In this document: positions 1-11,553 of the stretch, piece by piece
Layout: every line of letters begins with the position of its first letter
How positions within the stretch are numbered: the first letter of the stretch is position 1
Source of the DNA: Dryococelus australis
Taxonomy: Eukaryota; Arthropoda; Insecta; Phasmatodea; Phasmatidae
Direction of reading: 5' to 3'
DNA length: 64,000 bases
Assembly: GCA_029891345.1 (NCBI GenBank)
Contig: CM057003.1
Location: 7,792,709 to 7,856,708 of the forward strand
Made by a program: the position numbers and the translations under genes
The notes under the pieces: generated by a model
Databases searched by the model: none
The model's input: the letters and a program-made list of their open reading frames with translations, nothing else
What the model was told of the DNA's origin: nothing

Positions 1-363
1 TAGTGAATCATGTTGATGAAATAGTAGTTACAATTGTCGATTAAGACCATAAACTTGTAAATTTTAGAAACAAAGAAATTGCTGTTCATTTACATTTAAA
101 AATGGTATATAATCACCTGCATTCTGTTACGCATTACAATCATAATGGGTATTGTGTATGATAGTAAATTGGCACGTAAAGTAGGCAGTTCTTTTAAAAA
201 GAATGTCACCAAGAAATATATTTAGAAGAAAGAAAAAATAAAAAGACATACACAAGCATAAAATGCTCAATTCAAATATGATACCAGTGAAGTTTACATG
301 ATGCAACAAATTGTATTTAAAATAATTAAGCTATACTGTTAATAGAAATGGAAAAACATACTT
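1..363. other. AT-rich leader, no gene seen
   Basis: No reading frame with recognisable protein character is visible on either strand. The segment precedes the capsid-like relic and may hold its decayed amino-terminal end, but I cannot show that. Confidence 0.4.
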
Positions 364-1560
364 AATGTTGAAGAACCAATCACTTATGAAAATGCAATCT
401 CCAATACAGATATACATTTCTATGAACCATTCCGAACAGGTCCTTACACATTTCCTTCGGAAATAAGGATTTCAATACAAAATCATGATATTTACGCATT
501 ACCATCGAAATCAAGTTTAAGGTATAGAGGAACACTAAAAAAGATAGTCGATGCAAGTAATCCAGCAACTACAAAAATAGTACGAAATGGAATACTTAAT
601 TTAATCTATAGAATTGCATATCTGCTAAATGGAGTGGAAATCGATCAAACACAAGATGTTGGAATTACTTCCATGATAAATAAATATCACTTAGGAACTG
701 TAAGAGATATTTATACAGAGCTTATGGATGGTTGGAACAATGCTAATAATTACTCACTACAAATAAACCTAGACGAAGATACGAAGTTGTTATGCCATTA
801 AGTATGGTTTTGGGCTTTGTTGAAGACTGTAAACACATCATTTTAAATGCCAAACAAGAATTAGATATTCTATTCACCAATTCACATTTAAATGCTATAT
901 ACATACAGCTAATAACAAGGAAGGTGTAACATTTGAATTAAGCAGTGTGGAATGATTAATGCGGAATATTGAAATTAACACTTGTGAAAGTGTAAAATTA
1001 AAAAAAATTATCGAAAAACAGAAGAATCTATACATTCCATTCTGATTGTGGGCTTTAGAGGTTTTCTGACACTGGTATCACAAAAAGTCATTTGGAATAT
1101 GACATTAAGTTTTTGTCAGAAAAACCTATATATTGTTATTGGTTTTCAAACAAATCGACTAAACAATTTAAAAGCAGATCGATCAGTATTCAATAGTTGT
1201 GATGTGAAAAATATTAAATTGTATCTAAACAGTCAAGCTTACCCCTATGTGGATTTAAATATGAACTTTGGCAATGGGGAATTCCTTATTTTGTAAGATA
1301 TTTACTCAAATTTTCAGGGAACATATATAAACAAATTGAGTTCACTGATCCTAGAACCCAAATAATTTAAAATCAGAGATGCGTATTTGTGTTTGATGTA
1401 AGAAAGCAAGACGATAGAACTACCAATAGTGTGATTGATTCACGAATAAAAATTATTCACATACGCCATTTTCAGCAAATACACATGCTTACACTCTTAT
1501 AGTTCATGACAAATTATCAAGTTGCAATGTAAGATACAAGCTGTTAAAAAAACAAATTGA
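364..1560 (+). pseudogene. decayed virus-like (capsid-type) multi-copy protein
   Basis: Three plus-strand frames, stitched by frameshifts and stops, read as one degraded protein. Positions 364-800 include the stretch LNGVEIDQTQDVGIT. Positions 786-1000 include a GFVEDCKHIILNAKQELD stretch, and 1048-1296 include VIGFQTNRLNN and KLYLNSQAYPYVDLNM. Around 1390-1550 there is FVFDVRKQDDR and LIVHDKLSS. These blocks, in this order, resemble a family I recall as repeated, uncharacterised proteins in insect, hydra and other invertebrate genomes, which I believe has a double-jelly-roll capsid-like fold. That structural assignment is from memory and is inference. The frames are broken at least at about 800, 950, 1296 and 1370, so this copy is not functional. 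It lies just upstream of a second relic usually found with it. Confidence 0.5.
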
Positions 1561-1585
1561 GTCAGTAGACAACAAACCACGGACA

Positions 1586-2000
1586 CAACGAGATGTTATA
1601 CAATGCGCAAGGATTTTGGTCTTTAGAAATTTTTTTTAAAGAACTAGCAATCACTGATATGGAAGAACAAACTGCCTTCAGCTTTAAGTCACTGTTTGAC
1701 TGGACATATCTGACTCCCAAGTACAAGAAAACAAATACATAGGTTACTAACCATCACCATGGTTTAAAATGGGAGATTGGATGTATAGAGTATGAGAATG
1801 TTGAAGATATTTGTAAGCATTACCTAAATAATTGTGAAATAATGTAGGTGGAGATGAGCAAAAACATATTTTCGAAAGTGTGTATAATGGGAAGGTAATA
1901 GATATTCAAAAAGAATACAATTACCTTTAGTTCAAACAATTATGTAAAACATATGGATCTAATTCAATGTTTTTCTCTGCAGAGGAAAACTCAAAATTAA
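1586..2000 (+). pseudogene. decayed companion protein of the capsid-like relic
   Basis: The plus strand reads YNAQGFWSLEIFFKELAI, then TDMEEQTAFSFKSLFDW, then a stop near 1741. It resumes with NHHHGLKWEIGCIEYENVED at about 1750-1810 and continues weakly to about 2000. The pattern (an acidic strand, KELAI, then an HHGLKW motif followed by an acidic helix) resembles the first domain of an invertebrate selfish-element protein that I recall as exonuclease- or nuclease-like. This is memory-based and uncertain. At least two in-frame stops and a shift break it. Its position 25 bases after the capsid-like relic, on the same strand, supports a common origin in one mobile DNA element or integrated virus-like element. 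Confidence 0.33.
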
Positions 2001-3925
2001 TGTTAAAGTGGACAATGATGACTGACAGGGGTGCAATAGACTCTGATGATTCTCCTCCCAAATAACCTCTGGATATTAGTTGAGTCATATGCCTTTATTT
2101 AGGATGAGAGAAGTAAGGAATGTAATTTACTATAAAAAGTATTTGCTTATATATAATCCACTACTTTGTAAAAATGGATCAACAAGAAAACGATATCACC
2201 TGTTTTTGAGTACATTAATCCAAATATAAAATGAATATCAGAAAGTTATTAGCATATTGGTGTAAACAATTTCGTCTCTGTTTCAGAAAAAAAGTAATTT
2301 CAAAACTTTTTTTGAAACAGCTTGTGTTTGTTTAGCATGCTATGTTTGGAGCAAGTTCTAATTATAATTTTAAAGTGTTTTGTATCATCCTGTAGTTCTT
2401 GTGTCTGTTTTGGAGCAATCTGTACTCGCTTGTGTTAAAATGTTTTTTTTTATTCATCCTATATTTTATATAATTTGAAAATAAATATGATGTAAAATAA
2501 ATCCCTTTATTAAAATTTATTTAACCTTTTTGTTATTAAAAGTGACTTGTTTTAGTAAGAGAAATATTTTCTCCCCAGAGAGGGAGAAGTTCTGGATGTG
2601 AGTACTCTAATCGCGTTTCTATAACTATCAATATGATATACCATCCTGCATAAGAGTTGGTTGATATAAGCTGGGTTCGAGTCTTGGTTTGACATGATTG
2701 TATTCATGTGAACATAAAGATAATAAAGAACAAATCACTCTTAATTAAAATAATATAAATTTGTTCATCCACTTGAAAAAGGTAAATATGCTCAATTTTA
2801 AATATGCTAAAAGTTGAATGAATAGGATGGAATATTTCTGATAAATATTATTAGCTAACACATATTTACTCGCTGCGAAATCTTATACTTATAGCATTTG
2901 CCAATATCTCAAAAATCATCATGTTTAGAGATCTGATGTCTTAGCTGTGCGAGCATTCCTTCAAGGTTATAATTTCATCTTTTTTTTCCTGTAGTACCGA
3001 CTACAGAAACTAAGATTTCAGAGGTTGACAGTCTGAGGACAACAAACCCCCGCAGAATGCATTTTGATTTTACTATAACATGGAGACAACTCAGGTGCCT
3101 AGGTTTTCATGAAGGAAGTGACCAAGGATATCCCCATCCCTGGAGAAGAGGGTATTTCAGGTCAACAATATCTTCAACTGTCGAGAGTAACAAGGTGAAA
3201 ATGTCTTTCTAGCTGTTGGAAAGGTCTCGAGCAAAAATATTTTGTCTTCTACTTGATAAAAATTAATATATTCACTTTGCAAGCTCGATTACGCAGGAAA
3301 ATATACAGAAATTAAAAAAATTCCACAAGACATAAAAAAATGAACAACTATGTATTAAACAAGATGGAAATGTCTTATAAAGTAGAATTTTAACCATGTT
3401 GGAAACATGTTCGGACACATTAACAGAAAAAAATATCTGTATATATTTAATGTTAATATTATTATTAATATATTGATTGAGAAAATGGAAACGTGTCTCG
3501 ATTTAGATAGATATAATGTGAATAATAAAAAAATTTCCTTTAAAATATTAAAGTAATCTTAGTTAAGCTTAAAAGGGATTATAGCATGGTTTTTAATGGA
3601 CAATATTACTTTTTTTCAATAAATTAATTATCATTTTATTAAATATGTGGATCTATATTACAATGCTAATCATTTTAATGGATAATTAAATAAACATTAT
3701 TAATTTGTTATGATTCAGAAGTTATTTTACTTATAAATAAATGTTGTTAATTTCTTTGAGCAAGAAACTTGGCAGAGAGGTTTATCTCCGACGTTGCGAT
3801 GCTGGTTTAAAGATCTTTGTAAGTCGGGGGTGCAGGAAGAGAGGGGAATGGGTGTTTGAACTTCTGACTTCTGGTTTTAAGTGAGAAATCAGGCTTTTCG
3901 AACATTTTACATGGGAATTTGAAAT
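2001..3925. other. AT-rich stretch, no gene seen
   Basis: Very AT-rich sequence with many stops in all frames. A pyrimidine-rich tract ending in CTGTAG near 2980-2995 is probably chance. Part of this interval may be the decayed middle of the same virus-like element, but no protein motif is readable. Confidence 0.45.
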
Positions 3926-3928
3926 CTT

Positions 3929-3936
3929 TATAAATA
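3929..3936 (+). promoter_or_regulatory. TATA-like box upstream of a small ORF
   Basis: TATAAATA followed by GGG sits 64 bases before the ATG at 4000. A TTGTCAGTTCG initiator-like string occurs near 3977-3987. That is about 50 bases from the TATA box, farther than the usual 30, so a working core promoter is uncertain. Confidence 0.3.
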
Positions 3937-3999
3937 GGGTTTCAGCCTCTATGCCCCTTCCACTTTTTCCAGTTCTTTGTCAGTTCGGTTCACTTTGCG

Positions 4000-4401
4000 A
4001 TGTCGTGGTCGTATGAAGACTACTTTCTTGGCTTATCTATGCAAGATTTTAACAAAGAGCTTGATGATTTTGATTGGGAGTATTTCAATACACTAATCAA
4101 CGATTTGGATGATTTATTAAGCAGTTTCTTAACTCATTTAAAGGAAGAGGAGTTTACCTTCATATTGCAACCAGTGATGCCATTATTATCACCATCTGAG
4201 AGAATTACCACAGTTCCATCAGCCACTTCGTCCACATCTTTCAAGTTTGCAGCACTGTCCACCATGATGCCCATGTCTAAGAGAGTGTCCACAGCATCAT
4301 CAGCCACTGCATGCACATCTTCTAAGTTTACAGCACGGTCCACCATGGCGCTCCCACCTACAGAGTTTGGAGCTTCAGACTTAAGAAGAAAAAACAGGTG
4401 A
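4000..4401 (+). CDS. small acidic hypothetical protein (133 aa)
   Basis: I do not recognise this ORF with confidence. The first 60 residues look protein-like: aromatic and acidic, with DFNKELDDFDWEYFNTL and a leucine-rich helix. The rest is low-complexity Ser/Thr/Ala, built from a degenerate repeat of about 81 bp (4183-4345). The minus strand is also open over 4134-4445 and there reads as an acidic repeat (VDRAVNLEDVHAVAD and VDSAANLKDVDEVAD). Either strand could be the original coding strand of the repeat part. The upstream TATA-like box and the nearby capsid-like relic suggest a minor gene of a virus-like selfish element. This is inference, and it may equally be non-coding. Confidence 0.25.
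   Translation: MSWSYEDYFLGLSMQDFNKELDDFDWEYFNTLINDLDDLLSSFLTHLKEEEFTFILQPVMPLLSPSERITTVPSATSSTSFKFAALSTMMPMSKRVSTASSATACTSSKFTARSTMALPPTEFGASDLRRKNR
4183..4345. repeat. two-copy degenerate tandem repeat, about 81 bp
   Basis: CAGCCACT, CCACATCTT/GCACATCTT, AAGTTT and GTCCACCATG recur in the same order about 81 bases apart (27 codons). Both strands stay open through it. Confidence 0.5.
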
Positions 4402-4449
4402 TTAACAACGGCCAACACCGAATATTTGCTCCTGTTGTAAACCATTACA

Positions 4450-5095
4450 TTTAACCTCTCTGTTTCTCTCTCTAAACATCTCTCTGAAAGCTGTATTTAG
4501 CAATGAAAATTTGTTGCAAGAATTAGGAGAATTTTTTAACTTTAATTTTGTTGTATCCTCTGCATCAAGTCAGACATCTATTGAAATATTGTCACCTGAA
4601 ACACCATGACATAAATTGGTGGGGAGGGGAGTGGCTGGTATCGTGGATTCCGACTAGCTCCTCTGATGGTGAGGGGTAGATGGAAGAGGGTGGCTACCAG
4701 CAAGCAGCTCCCGATGTGAACACAAGTAGGCAGATGATGCCAGTTCGGGACAGTGCGCACTGACAAGGGGTTAGGGGGGGAAAGGGGGTGCATGCTGGTT
4801 TCTTGACCTCAGGGTCTCGCAGATACGGTCTGGAGGGGAGGGTAAAGGGGGTGCAGGCAACCAGGACCCTATATACACCTAGGTAGGCAGTCGGCACCAT
4901 ATTCAGTCGTTCATCAAGTCTTGTGGGAGACAGACGTGCTACTCATCAGTACCTCTGAACCAGCTAAACACCGCACCTCTAGAAACTTGGCAGGCGACGA
5001 GACCTCCCTTGGGGGTAGCTCAAACTACGCACCGGTGATCATCGCACATACCTTCATCTCTATAGTGCTACCGCGATTAGCATATTAATATAAAA
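4450..5095. other. G-rich unassigned block with a TATA-like motif
   Basis: The block is purine/G-rich at 4610-4860. TATATA at 4870-4875 is followed 35 bases later by ATTCAGTCG at 4901-4909, an arthropod-like initiator. It could be part of a long terminal repeat or an element end. No primer-binding site or coding sequence is seen. Confidence 0.2.
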
Positions 5096-7131
5096 ACTAT
5101 TTTTTCGGGAAATTTTTTTCGTGTTTAGTCAATATTGCGATAATATTTTCAATTTCTGTGTTCGGTAGACGAAATTTCGTAGCATTTACAACTCACAATT
5201 TTTTTGGTTAAAAAGTGACATGAATTTCACAGATTTAACAGAAATTTGCACTACATCTATAAAGTGTTGCACGATTTCGCTTCGAGGGCTTAAGTAGTTC
5301 TTCAGGTCATCCGAGTTTCCCCATGCTTCGATGGTAATCATTTGTGTAAAAGTGAATTATTCTGAAAATAGTGAAAATAAAGTTAAAAAATGATCCTTTC
5401 GTTGTCTGTTTTAGGACGAATGCAGAGTTTTTCTCATAAATTTTAATTAATTTGCCTTCAAGATGCCGGCTTTGCTCCATGTATATAATTAGGCTCTCCA
5501 CACACACGGCTTATACAACGATGTAATTGCTATGTTGGACTCATTAATACATCAGACTCCACATCAAATGGTCGTGTTTTAAAAAATACTCAAGTTATGT
5601 GCTAGAGGCATTGCGTAATGTATGTGTATTTCTGTTATGTTATTGTGTCTGTTTAAAATTTATATTGTATAATTCAAATGCGAGTTTGTAAATCTTAATT
5701 TATTCATACTGACAAGCTGGATATCATTTAGTGAGTTTGCACTTGTCGACACCATATGTTAAAATTCTCTCTCCTATATATTATATTTCTAAGCGCGAGA
5801 CACACCTTACATTCAAGACTCAAGTGATTGCATGTATTATTCACATAGTCGTTTGAAATTTGCGATTAGATGCATGTAATTTCATCATACGTAGAAAACT
5901 CTGAATTTCTCTCACCTGTTAAATGTATTCGTAAAAGTCGCATATCCACCACCAACATCTCTACAAACACATCGAAATTAGAAAAATTAGAAGAAATTTC
6001 ACTTAGATCTCTCTTGCACTAAACTCTACACATATATAAGACTTTGCAATCCACCACTTTGGTCAGTCGCCTTAAGACACCACACCAGCAACATCATACA
6101 GAGCTCCTACTACCCAGACCAAAAAAGAAAGAAAGAAAATCATTAAAAATAACTAACCCTTTCAATGCATTTAATGTTTCAGTAAATTTAACCTTCTACT
6201 TTTTTGATTGGATGAAGGTCGGATTAAGAAATTTTTAATCGGATAAAGATAGGTTTAAGAATTTTTTATCTGATTAGAATCGGACTATGGATTATCTCTT
6301 TTAACTAACCCTTTCAATTAATTTGATATCAAATCGATAATCCGATTATTCAAAAGTGGTCTAGGATACGCTCGCCCCTACTACTACATTATGAAAATCA
6401 TCGCATGTACTAAAATCTCATATTGTTGCCCTCCATTTATGAAGATCGTCACATGAAAATTATAGACGTTTTATGCCATATCTCGAGCACCAATCAATAT
6501 ATTCGTACCGAAATTTTACGTAAGAATTATTCTTCACACAATAGTTCCAGGTAAGTAACTCGAACAGTTTGCCACATTTCTGGATCTATTGATCTAATGT
6601 CAATCAAATTTGGAATACTACTATTCGTACAGAAGGCCATGTACAGTTGCATTTTTTTTTTAAAGTGGGGGCAGAAATTTTCAAAATAGCGGTCATACAC
6701 ATATTTTGGTAAGTTTGGCATTTATATTTAACATTCTAACAAAATTTAACCAAAAATTTTATGCTAATAGTATATATTTGAAGCATCATGCACAGAACCT
6801 CTTTTTAAAATTATTTTTGTCAGATAGCACCGATGAAGAAAATTAGTTTTTCATGTCATATCCCGTGGACCAATTAACTGAATTACACCGAATTTTCACA
6901 CAAGTAGAGACATGCTAGGCCATGTACTCTTCTTACATGTGTTACAGTTTGTCAACCGTCAGTGGGCTAAACCAGGTTCGTTAAGTGAGTTTATTATGGT
7001 TTCCTAATTTTAATTACAATAACTATAATAGAAATTCTCTCGACCCAACTTGTCACAATAGATTGATATCACTTGCTGTTTACAATACATGAATTTAATC
7101 AAACCAATTTAAAATTAGCTCAAAGAGATTA
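5096..7131. other. AT-rich stretch, no gene seen
   Basis: Only short chance frames. Between about 6150 and 6350 there are imperfect direct repeats: TAACTAACCCTTTCAAT occurs twice about 150 bases apart, with GAT-GG-CGGATTAAGAAATTTTT-like copies between them. They look like a small decayed repeat element. Confidence 0.4.
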
Positions 7132-7133
7132 TA

Positions 7134-7356
7134 GGCTGTTCGCGGTAAAGTTAGCATTTTTTAAAGCCCTTCCTTTCATCCAATTTTCATCTCCCTGCTG
7201 CTTTTTAATATAAACATTGCAATGATACCAATAAACACAGTTATATATTTCATCACCCTCAAAACTTAATGCCTGAGGTTGCAATAATATATATTTATTA
7301 GTGTTTAGTGACTGTTGGGAGGGCCTTAAAAAGTGCTCACTTTACCGCGAACAGCC
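7134..7356. mobile_element. TA-flanked MITE (family A), 223 bp
   Basis: Imperfect terminal inverted repeats of about 35 bp start GGCTGTTCGCGGTAAAG at the left and end CTTTACCGCGAACAGCC at the right. Both are flanked by TA. There is no coding sequence. TA flanks and size suit a non-autonomous element mobilised by a Tc1/mariner-type transposase. Relatives in this window lie at 40970-41201 and 53546-53762. Confidence 0.85.
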
Positions 7357-7467
7357 TATAATATAATTAAATAATTAAAAGCCAGTCCCAATAGACAGCG
7401 AATCAAGAAAACCTATTCAATATTTTATAAAGTATATGTCCGTATTACATGTTGATTCATTCCCACC

Positions 7468-7690
7468 TTAATTTAGTCCAGGTCCCACCAGTTTACCATG
7501 ATCTAGAGTTCTCCAAGCGTCCTCACGCACAGTAGCTTTCACACGTCGGATATCACACCCTCTAGTCCATTCACACCACAAACACCTCCTTCGCCGTCGC
7601 CTCTTAATTTCCCGTCGTCGTCCGTCCTCTTCTCTGATGCCCCTCGCTGCACTCATCTTCGCTTGGATACCGCACTCAGCCAATTAGCGT
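7468..7690 (-). pseudogene. possible arginine-rich N-terminal scrap of a transposase
   Basis: The minus strand carries a 71-residue frame with an RRREIKRRRRRRCLW cluster. Arg-rich segments followed by a Trp occur near the start of HARBI1-type transposases, and a Harbinger-like MITE lies 1.3 kb away, but nothing else supports the call. It may be chance in a GC-rich block. Confidence 0.15.
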
Positions 7691-8987
7691 GCACAGAAAG
7701 ACTCTCGACCCTTAGACTGCTGCGATATTTATAGGGTCGTAGGACATCGCCAAGAAATATCTCTAAATGGCGCGTTGCGCAGAGGGTCCTAGTTACGAGA
7801 ATATTCTTGCGCGCCCTTCACACTTGTCGGCTTCTCCAGAAGGGGAGAGGAGGAGGGTCTATGTCGCCAGCTACGTCCCCGCTGTCAGTCATTTCCCCGG
7901 CAGACCGGGAAGGGGGGATGCCGGCGAGGCAGCGAGCGGGTCTGCCTGTGGTGATGGGAGGATCGAGGTGGGTCACCCCCACAGAACCGGACCGCGCATA
8001 ACGTGATCTCGTGGCCGGTGCGAGCTGTAGGGTGTAACACATGTTTTAACTGGCTCAGACACTTAAGGCACGTGTGTATTTGTAATTGTCTTGGTACTGT
8101 TGCACGTATTCCTGGTTCTATTTCTAATGTTATTGCTGTCAACGAGACTTCAACGCCTACATAACCATCTAAGATGTTACGAATTTAATTGAAATTTATT
8201 TGCGCGCATGTAGAGGAAAGTAGCCTCATTGATTATATCATAGTTATCTCGATAACTTCTTGTATTTTGATGTTCTTCGTAAGCACAATAAAACAAAATT
8301 ATTAGAATATTTTGAAAGCGAAAGTGTCTGTTACTACAGAGTTCGCGAATAAAAAAGCTGTAGTCTATGCAAATAATACCTCGCTGAGCGTAAAAACAAA
8401 AAAAAAAACTGGCTTCCGCATTCTGGCAACGCGTCAGACGCGCAGGTGTTATTCAGATACGCGTGCTCGTAAATCAGAGCAACAAAATGTGAGCCGGCGA
8501 ATAACAATGATGAATCGCCCTTGGACGACACGTGGAGAACGCATAGCAGGAGCACGCAGGTGTTGGAATGAAGTGTGCAAGGCAGCGCAGATACGAGTGC
8601 GTATATCCGGAGACCCCGGCTACGAGCACTGTAAAGATATTGTTTGTAATCTTACAAATGCTTGTAACAGCACAATGATGTCTCTTGTAGAACTACGAGG
8701 GACGTGTTTGTAATAGACCTCAAGGAATGGTTGTACTATACTAACCCGTATCCACGAGTTTCAGAAAAATGGCCGAAACTCAACAACGTAAAACCGAATA
8801 TAGCTGTTTATTCAAAAGCTATGGGTGAATGTAAAGTGTAGTTGCGTGCAAAAAGAAATGCATTGCAACATTTAATAACATAAAACAATTAAAACAACTC
8901 AGATAATCACAATGGAACGACAAATTTAATAAAAAGTGGCCATATTACTCAATAACTGATAATTTTTCCTAGCTACCCGGAACTCTT
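7691..8987. other. unassigned block, GC-rich at first
   Basis: Several frames are open across 7767-8142 on both strands, which is expected of GC-rich sequence. None has family character. A 133-codon plus-strand frame at 8312-8713 is also unrecognised. Confidence 0.35.
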
Positions 8988-9655
8988 TAAGCTGGCTCCA
9001 CAATACAGCGATGCGTTGCGGTGCGATATGTTGCGATGCGATGCGATGCGATGCGATGCAATGGACTGCGACGAACTATACTTGCTGTTTCGCAACTGAG
9101 CAATGATCTGTCGGCGACGAACGTCGTGTAAGATGGTGCTGCTGTCTATTTCAAGGGTGAAAATTACATTTTCAGACATCACGAATGTAACAAAAGGCAC
9201 GCGGAAAACATTTACACTGTGTTTTAAGTGGGTAGAAAATACATAAGGCAGTATAAACGCGCTGTGAGATAAAAAGTAGCGAGAACGAGAGCCATAATAA
9301 GAAGAAGGAGAGTTATTAATTTTGTTAGCTAACTATTTGTATGGCATTGGCCATGTGTATACAAAGCCATGTCTTCTATTTTGTACATCCATGCAGCAAC
9401 AAGAAAACTACAAATACAGAGACGTCGGCGTGAACACAATCGTCGTTTTCAAAACGTAAACAAATGTATGTTTTCATTCTCCTTAAATATTTCTTCTTCT
9501 TCTTCTTCTCCTTCTCCTTCGCAGGCTATCGCCGACAATCGCTACGCAAAAATTTCGCGCAACGCACTCGTCGCCGACGGGCTGCGACGGAATCTGCTTC
9601 ATCCTGATTGGCTACAGCTCATCGGAACGCAGCTCTGTATTCTGAAACCAGCTTA
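8988..9655. mobile_element. PIF/Harbinger-like MITE with GCGAT repeats
   Basis: The left end TAAGCTGGCTCCACAATACA is mirrored at the right end as TGTATTCTGAAACCAGCTTA, an imperfect inverted repeat with TTA/TAA at the edges. That fits the 3-bp preference of PIF/Harbinger elements. Just inside the left end, GCGAT-type motifs are repeated (9032-9060), and GCGAC/CGCGCAAC motifs recur near the right end. No transposase is visible inside, so this is non-autonomous or deleted. The superfamily is inferred from the end sequences. Confidence 0.55.
9032..9060. repeat. short tandem GCGAT array
   Basis: GCGAT repeats five times within the left arm of the Harbinger-like MITE. Confidence 0.85.
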
Positions 9656-9656
9656 A

Positions 9657-10130
9657 GTCGGCTCTCAAGACCTAGTTGTTGAGAGTCGTCCAAATTTTTC
9701 AACTCAACAACAGAACTCTTAAAATAAAATAAACGTATCCTTTTTAGTAAAATAACTCCCCTAATATACTTTAGGTACCTTAATCTATATTTACAGCAAA
9801 CACAAATCAACTTGATACTGCGGTTAAAGGCGCGGCCTGATAATACAAGGGGCGTGCCTTCTAGTCCCCGTGCAGGCAAATGTGATTTTTTTTTTGTTAT
9901 TTAATTTTGAAATTTTTTTCTAGTTATTCTCTGTTATTAATTAATCCATCGCATTTGTTTTGTAGAAGGGGAAAAAGTATGTACACTTGTCAATAATGTA
10001 AGTTGTAATACAAGGCTATCATTGCAGTCTTACAGATATATGTTTTGCATATTTTACAAGAAAACTGTTTGTAGTTTTAAAAAGGATTTTCTTGGCAACT
10101 GGGTTTCGAAAGATTTTTCTTATAAAAGAA
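9657..10130 (-). mobile_element. truncated copy of CACTCT-ended element with tRNA-like module
   Basis: Read on the minus strand, this matches 22960-23470 in order. The shared blocks are a GAAACCCAGTTGCCAAG block, the GATAGCCTTGTATTACAACT block, an internal tRNA-like segment (9825-9885, with a TTCTAGTCCCCG B-box-like string) and a SINE-tail block (GGCTCTCAAGACC, 9660-9672). The CACTCT terminus itself is missing. The element is cut off at the Harbinger-like MITE. Confidence 0.7.
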
Positions 10131-10710
10131 AAAATAATAGAATTGTGCGAATGCACATGATCTGAATACAAGATACAAGTAAAAAAGCGAATAATAAATT
10201 GGCGAGAGTTGTCGGATGGCACGGTGGTGCGGAAGTAGGGGGCAGTGGAGGGCTGCGCCTTGGATTGGTGTATCATCGATCCGACACTGCCCTGCCTTTT
10301 ACGAAGTCCTACTCATCCCCAGCCGCGCGGTTCTGCGATTCAACCACGTGGCGAATCCTCCTGCTGTTTAGATTACCCACGACCAACCTATTAAATCAGG
10401 CCATCCCCCTTAGGATCGGCTCCGCCTATTTTACAGGAATTATTCGTTCTCGTGTCATGATATCGGATTTGTAGTAATGACTGACATGCGCGAATATAGA
10501 AAAGTTACGAGTTGTTTAGTTTTTTTTTTTTTAGCGTAATTTTAATTGTGCGTTATCTGCTTGTTGTGGAATATCAGGCGACTTTAAACTTGGTATGAGA
10601 ATGCAGATGAAGTGATAGTATTGCCAGAGATGGCTACGGTATTCGCCTGGTGACTCGCGATTACGAGAAAGCCAATATGATCTGCCAGAAAAATTCTCTA
10701 ATAGAGGCTA
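10131..10710. other. unassigned stretch
   Basis: No gene seen. A plus-strand frame around 10199-10474 has no recognisable motif. Confidence 0.35.
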
Positions 10711-11032
10711 CCTGCTTAAGATCTACTTGCATGTATGTTGTGTATTCTTCCACCTCACGTAAGATTGACATTGTGATGGGCCTCGTAACTTTATTCATGC
10801 GTCGGTCAAGTGAAACATTGATTCGTTGAAAAAAAAAACAGAATGCGAAATAAATTAAGGTATCATAAATGGTTACCTAACACTTCTTATTCCACATTAA
10901 TATACGGAACTACTTCCTATCCATCGTTACCAACTTTACTGGGCGCATGCCACTCAGTGTGTAAGTTAAAATATACGGAGGGGTAGGGGCAGTGGCTTGA
11001 TTTCAAAAGTACTCACTTTTTCATGGACAGCC
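10711..11032. mobile_element. truncated MITE, same family as 47042-47436
   Basis: It aligns in order with 47065-47436: AGATCTACTTG, TTGTGTATTCTTCC, GGCCTC, ACTTTATTC, GCGAAATAAAT, TTTACTGGGCGCATG and the right end CTCACTTTTTCATGGACAGCC. The matching left inverted repeat is not found, so the left end is truncated or diverged. Confidence 0.6.
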
Positions 11033-11553
11033 TGTAACCTTAAACCTGTGCCTGGTTTAGCGTTGTGGAAGTGATCTACTCCAACCCAGTACACATTTGC
11101 CAGTTAGTGGCCGTATTCGTGGGTTACTTCATAGAGCACTACCCAAAATCACTGACACTTTCCTTATCTTTCACGTTTTTTTTCGCAATGAAAACCCACA
11201 CAATCACTTTCTTTCAACGAGCTTGAGTATCCGAGTGAATATGAGAATTTCTGTGTTAATTTTTTCTCGAACAATAGAATCGATTTATTTTCAGTGTTCT
11301 GCCGTTATTCACTGTGTTATGCTAAAACGTCCTTATTACCCCAGATGCTGTAGTGAACGTAGAAAATTAAATAAAATATTATAGAACAAACTAATACGGT
11401 AAAAAATATAATAATGAATGCTGGTAACAGATAACGAACGTGGTACAGCGACATGGATATTTAAAATATCATGATTATTAGTTTTGTGATAATATTGACA
11501 AAGTATTTTATTTGTAGAAAATATTTGTCGCGAATTTATTTTACATAACTGTG
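11033..11553. other. unassigned stretch left of the 66-bp array
   Basis: AT-rich with no gene seen. The array starts abruptly after ATAACTGTGCAG. Confidence 0.4.

Noticed and set aside
7767-8142. Overlapping ORFs on both strands in the GC-rich block
   Set aside because: Open frames on both strands are expected from few stop codons in GC-rich DNA. No motif supports any of them.
8312-8713. 133-codon plus-strand ORF
   Set aside because: Begins mid-sequence with no recognisable domain, codon pattern or homologue that I can name.
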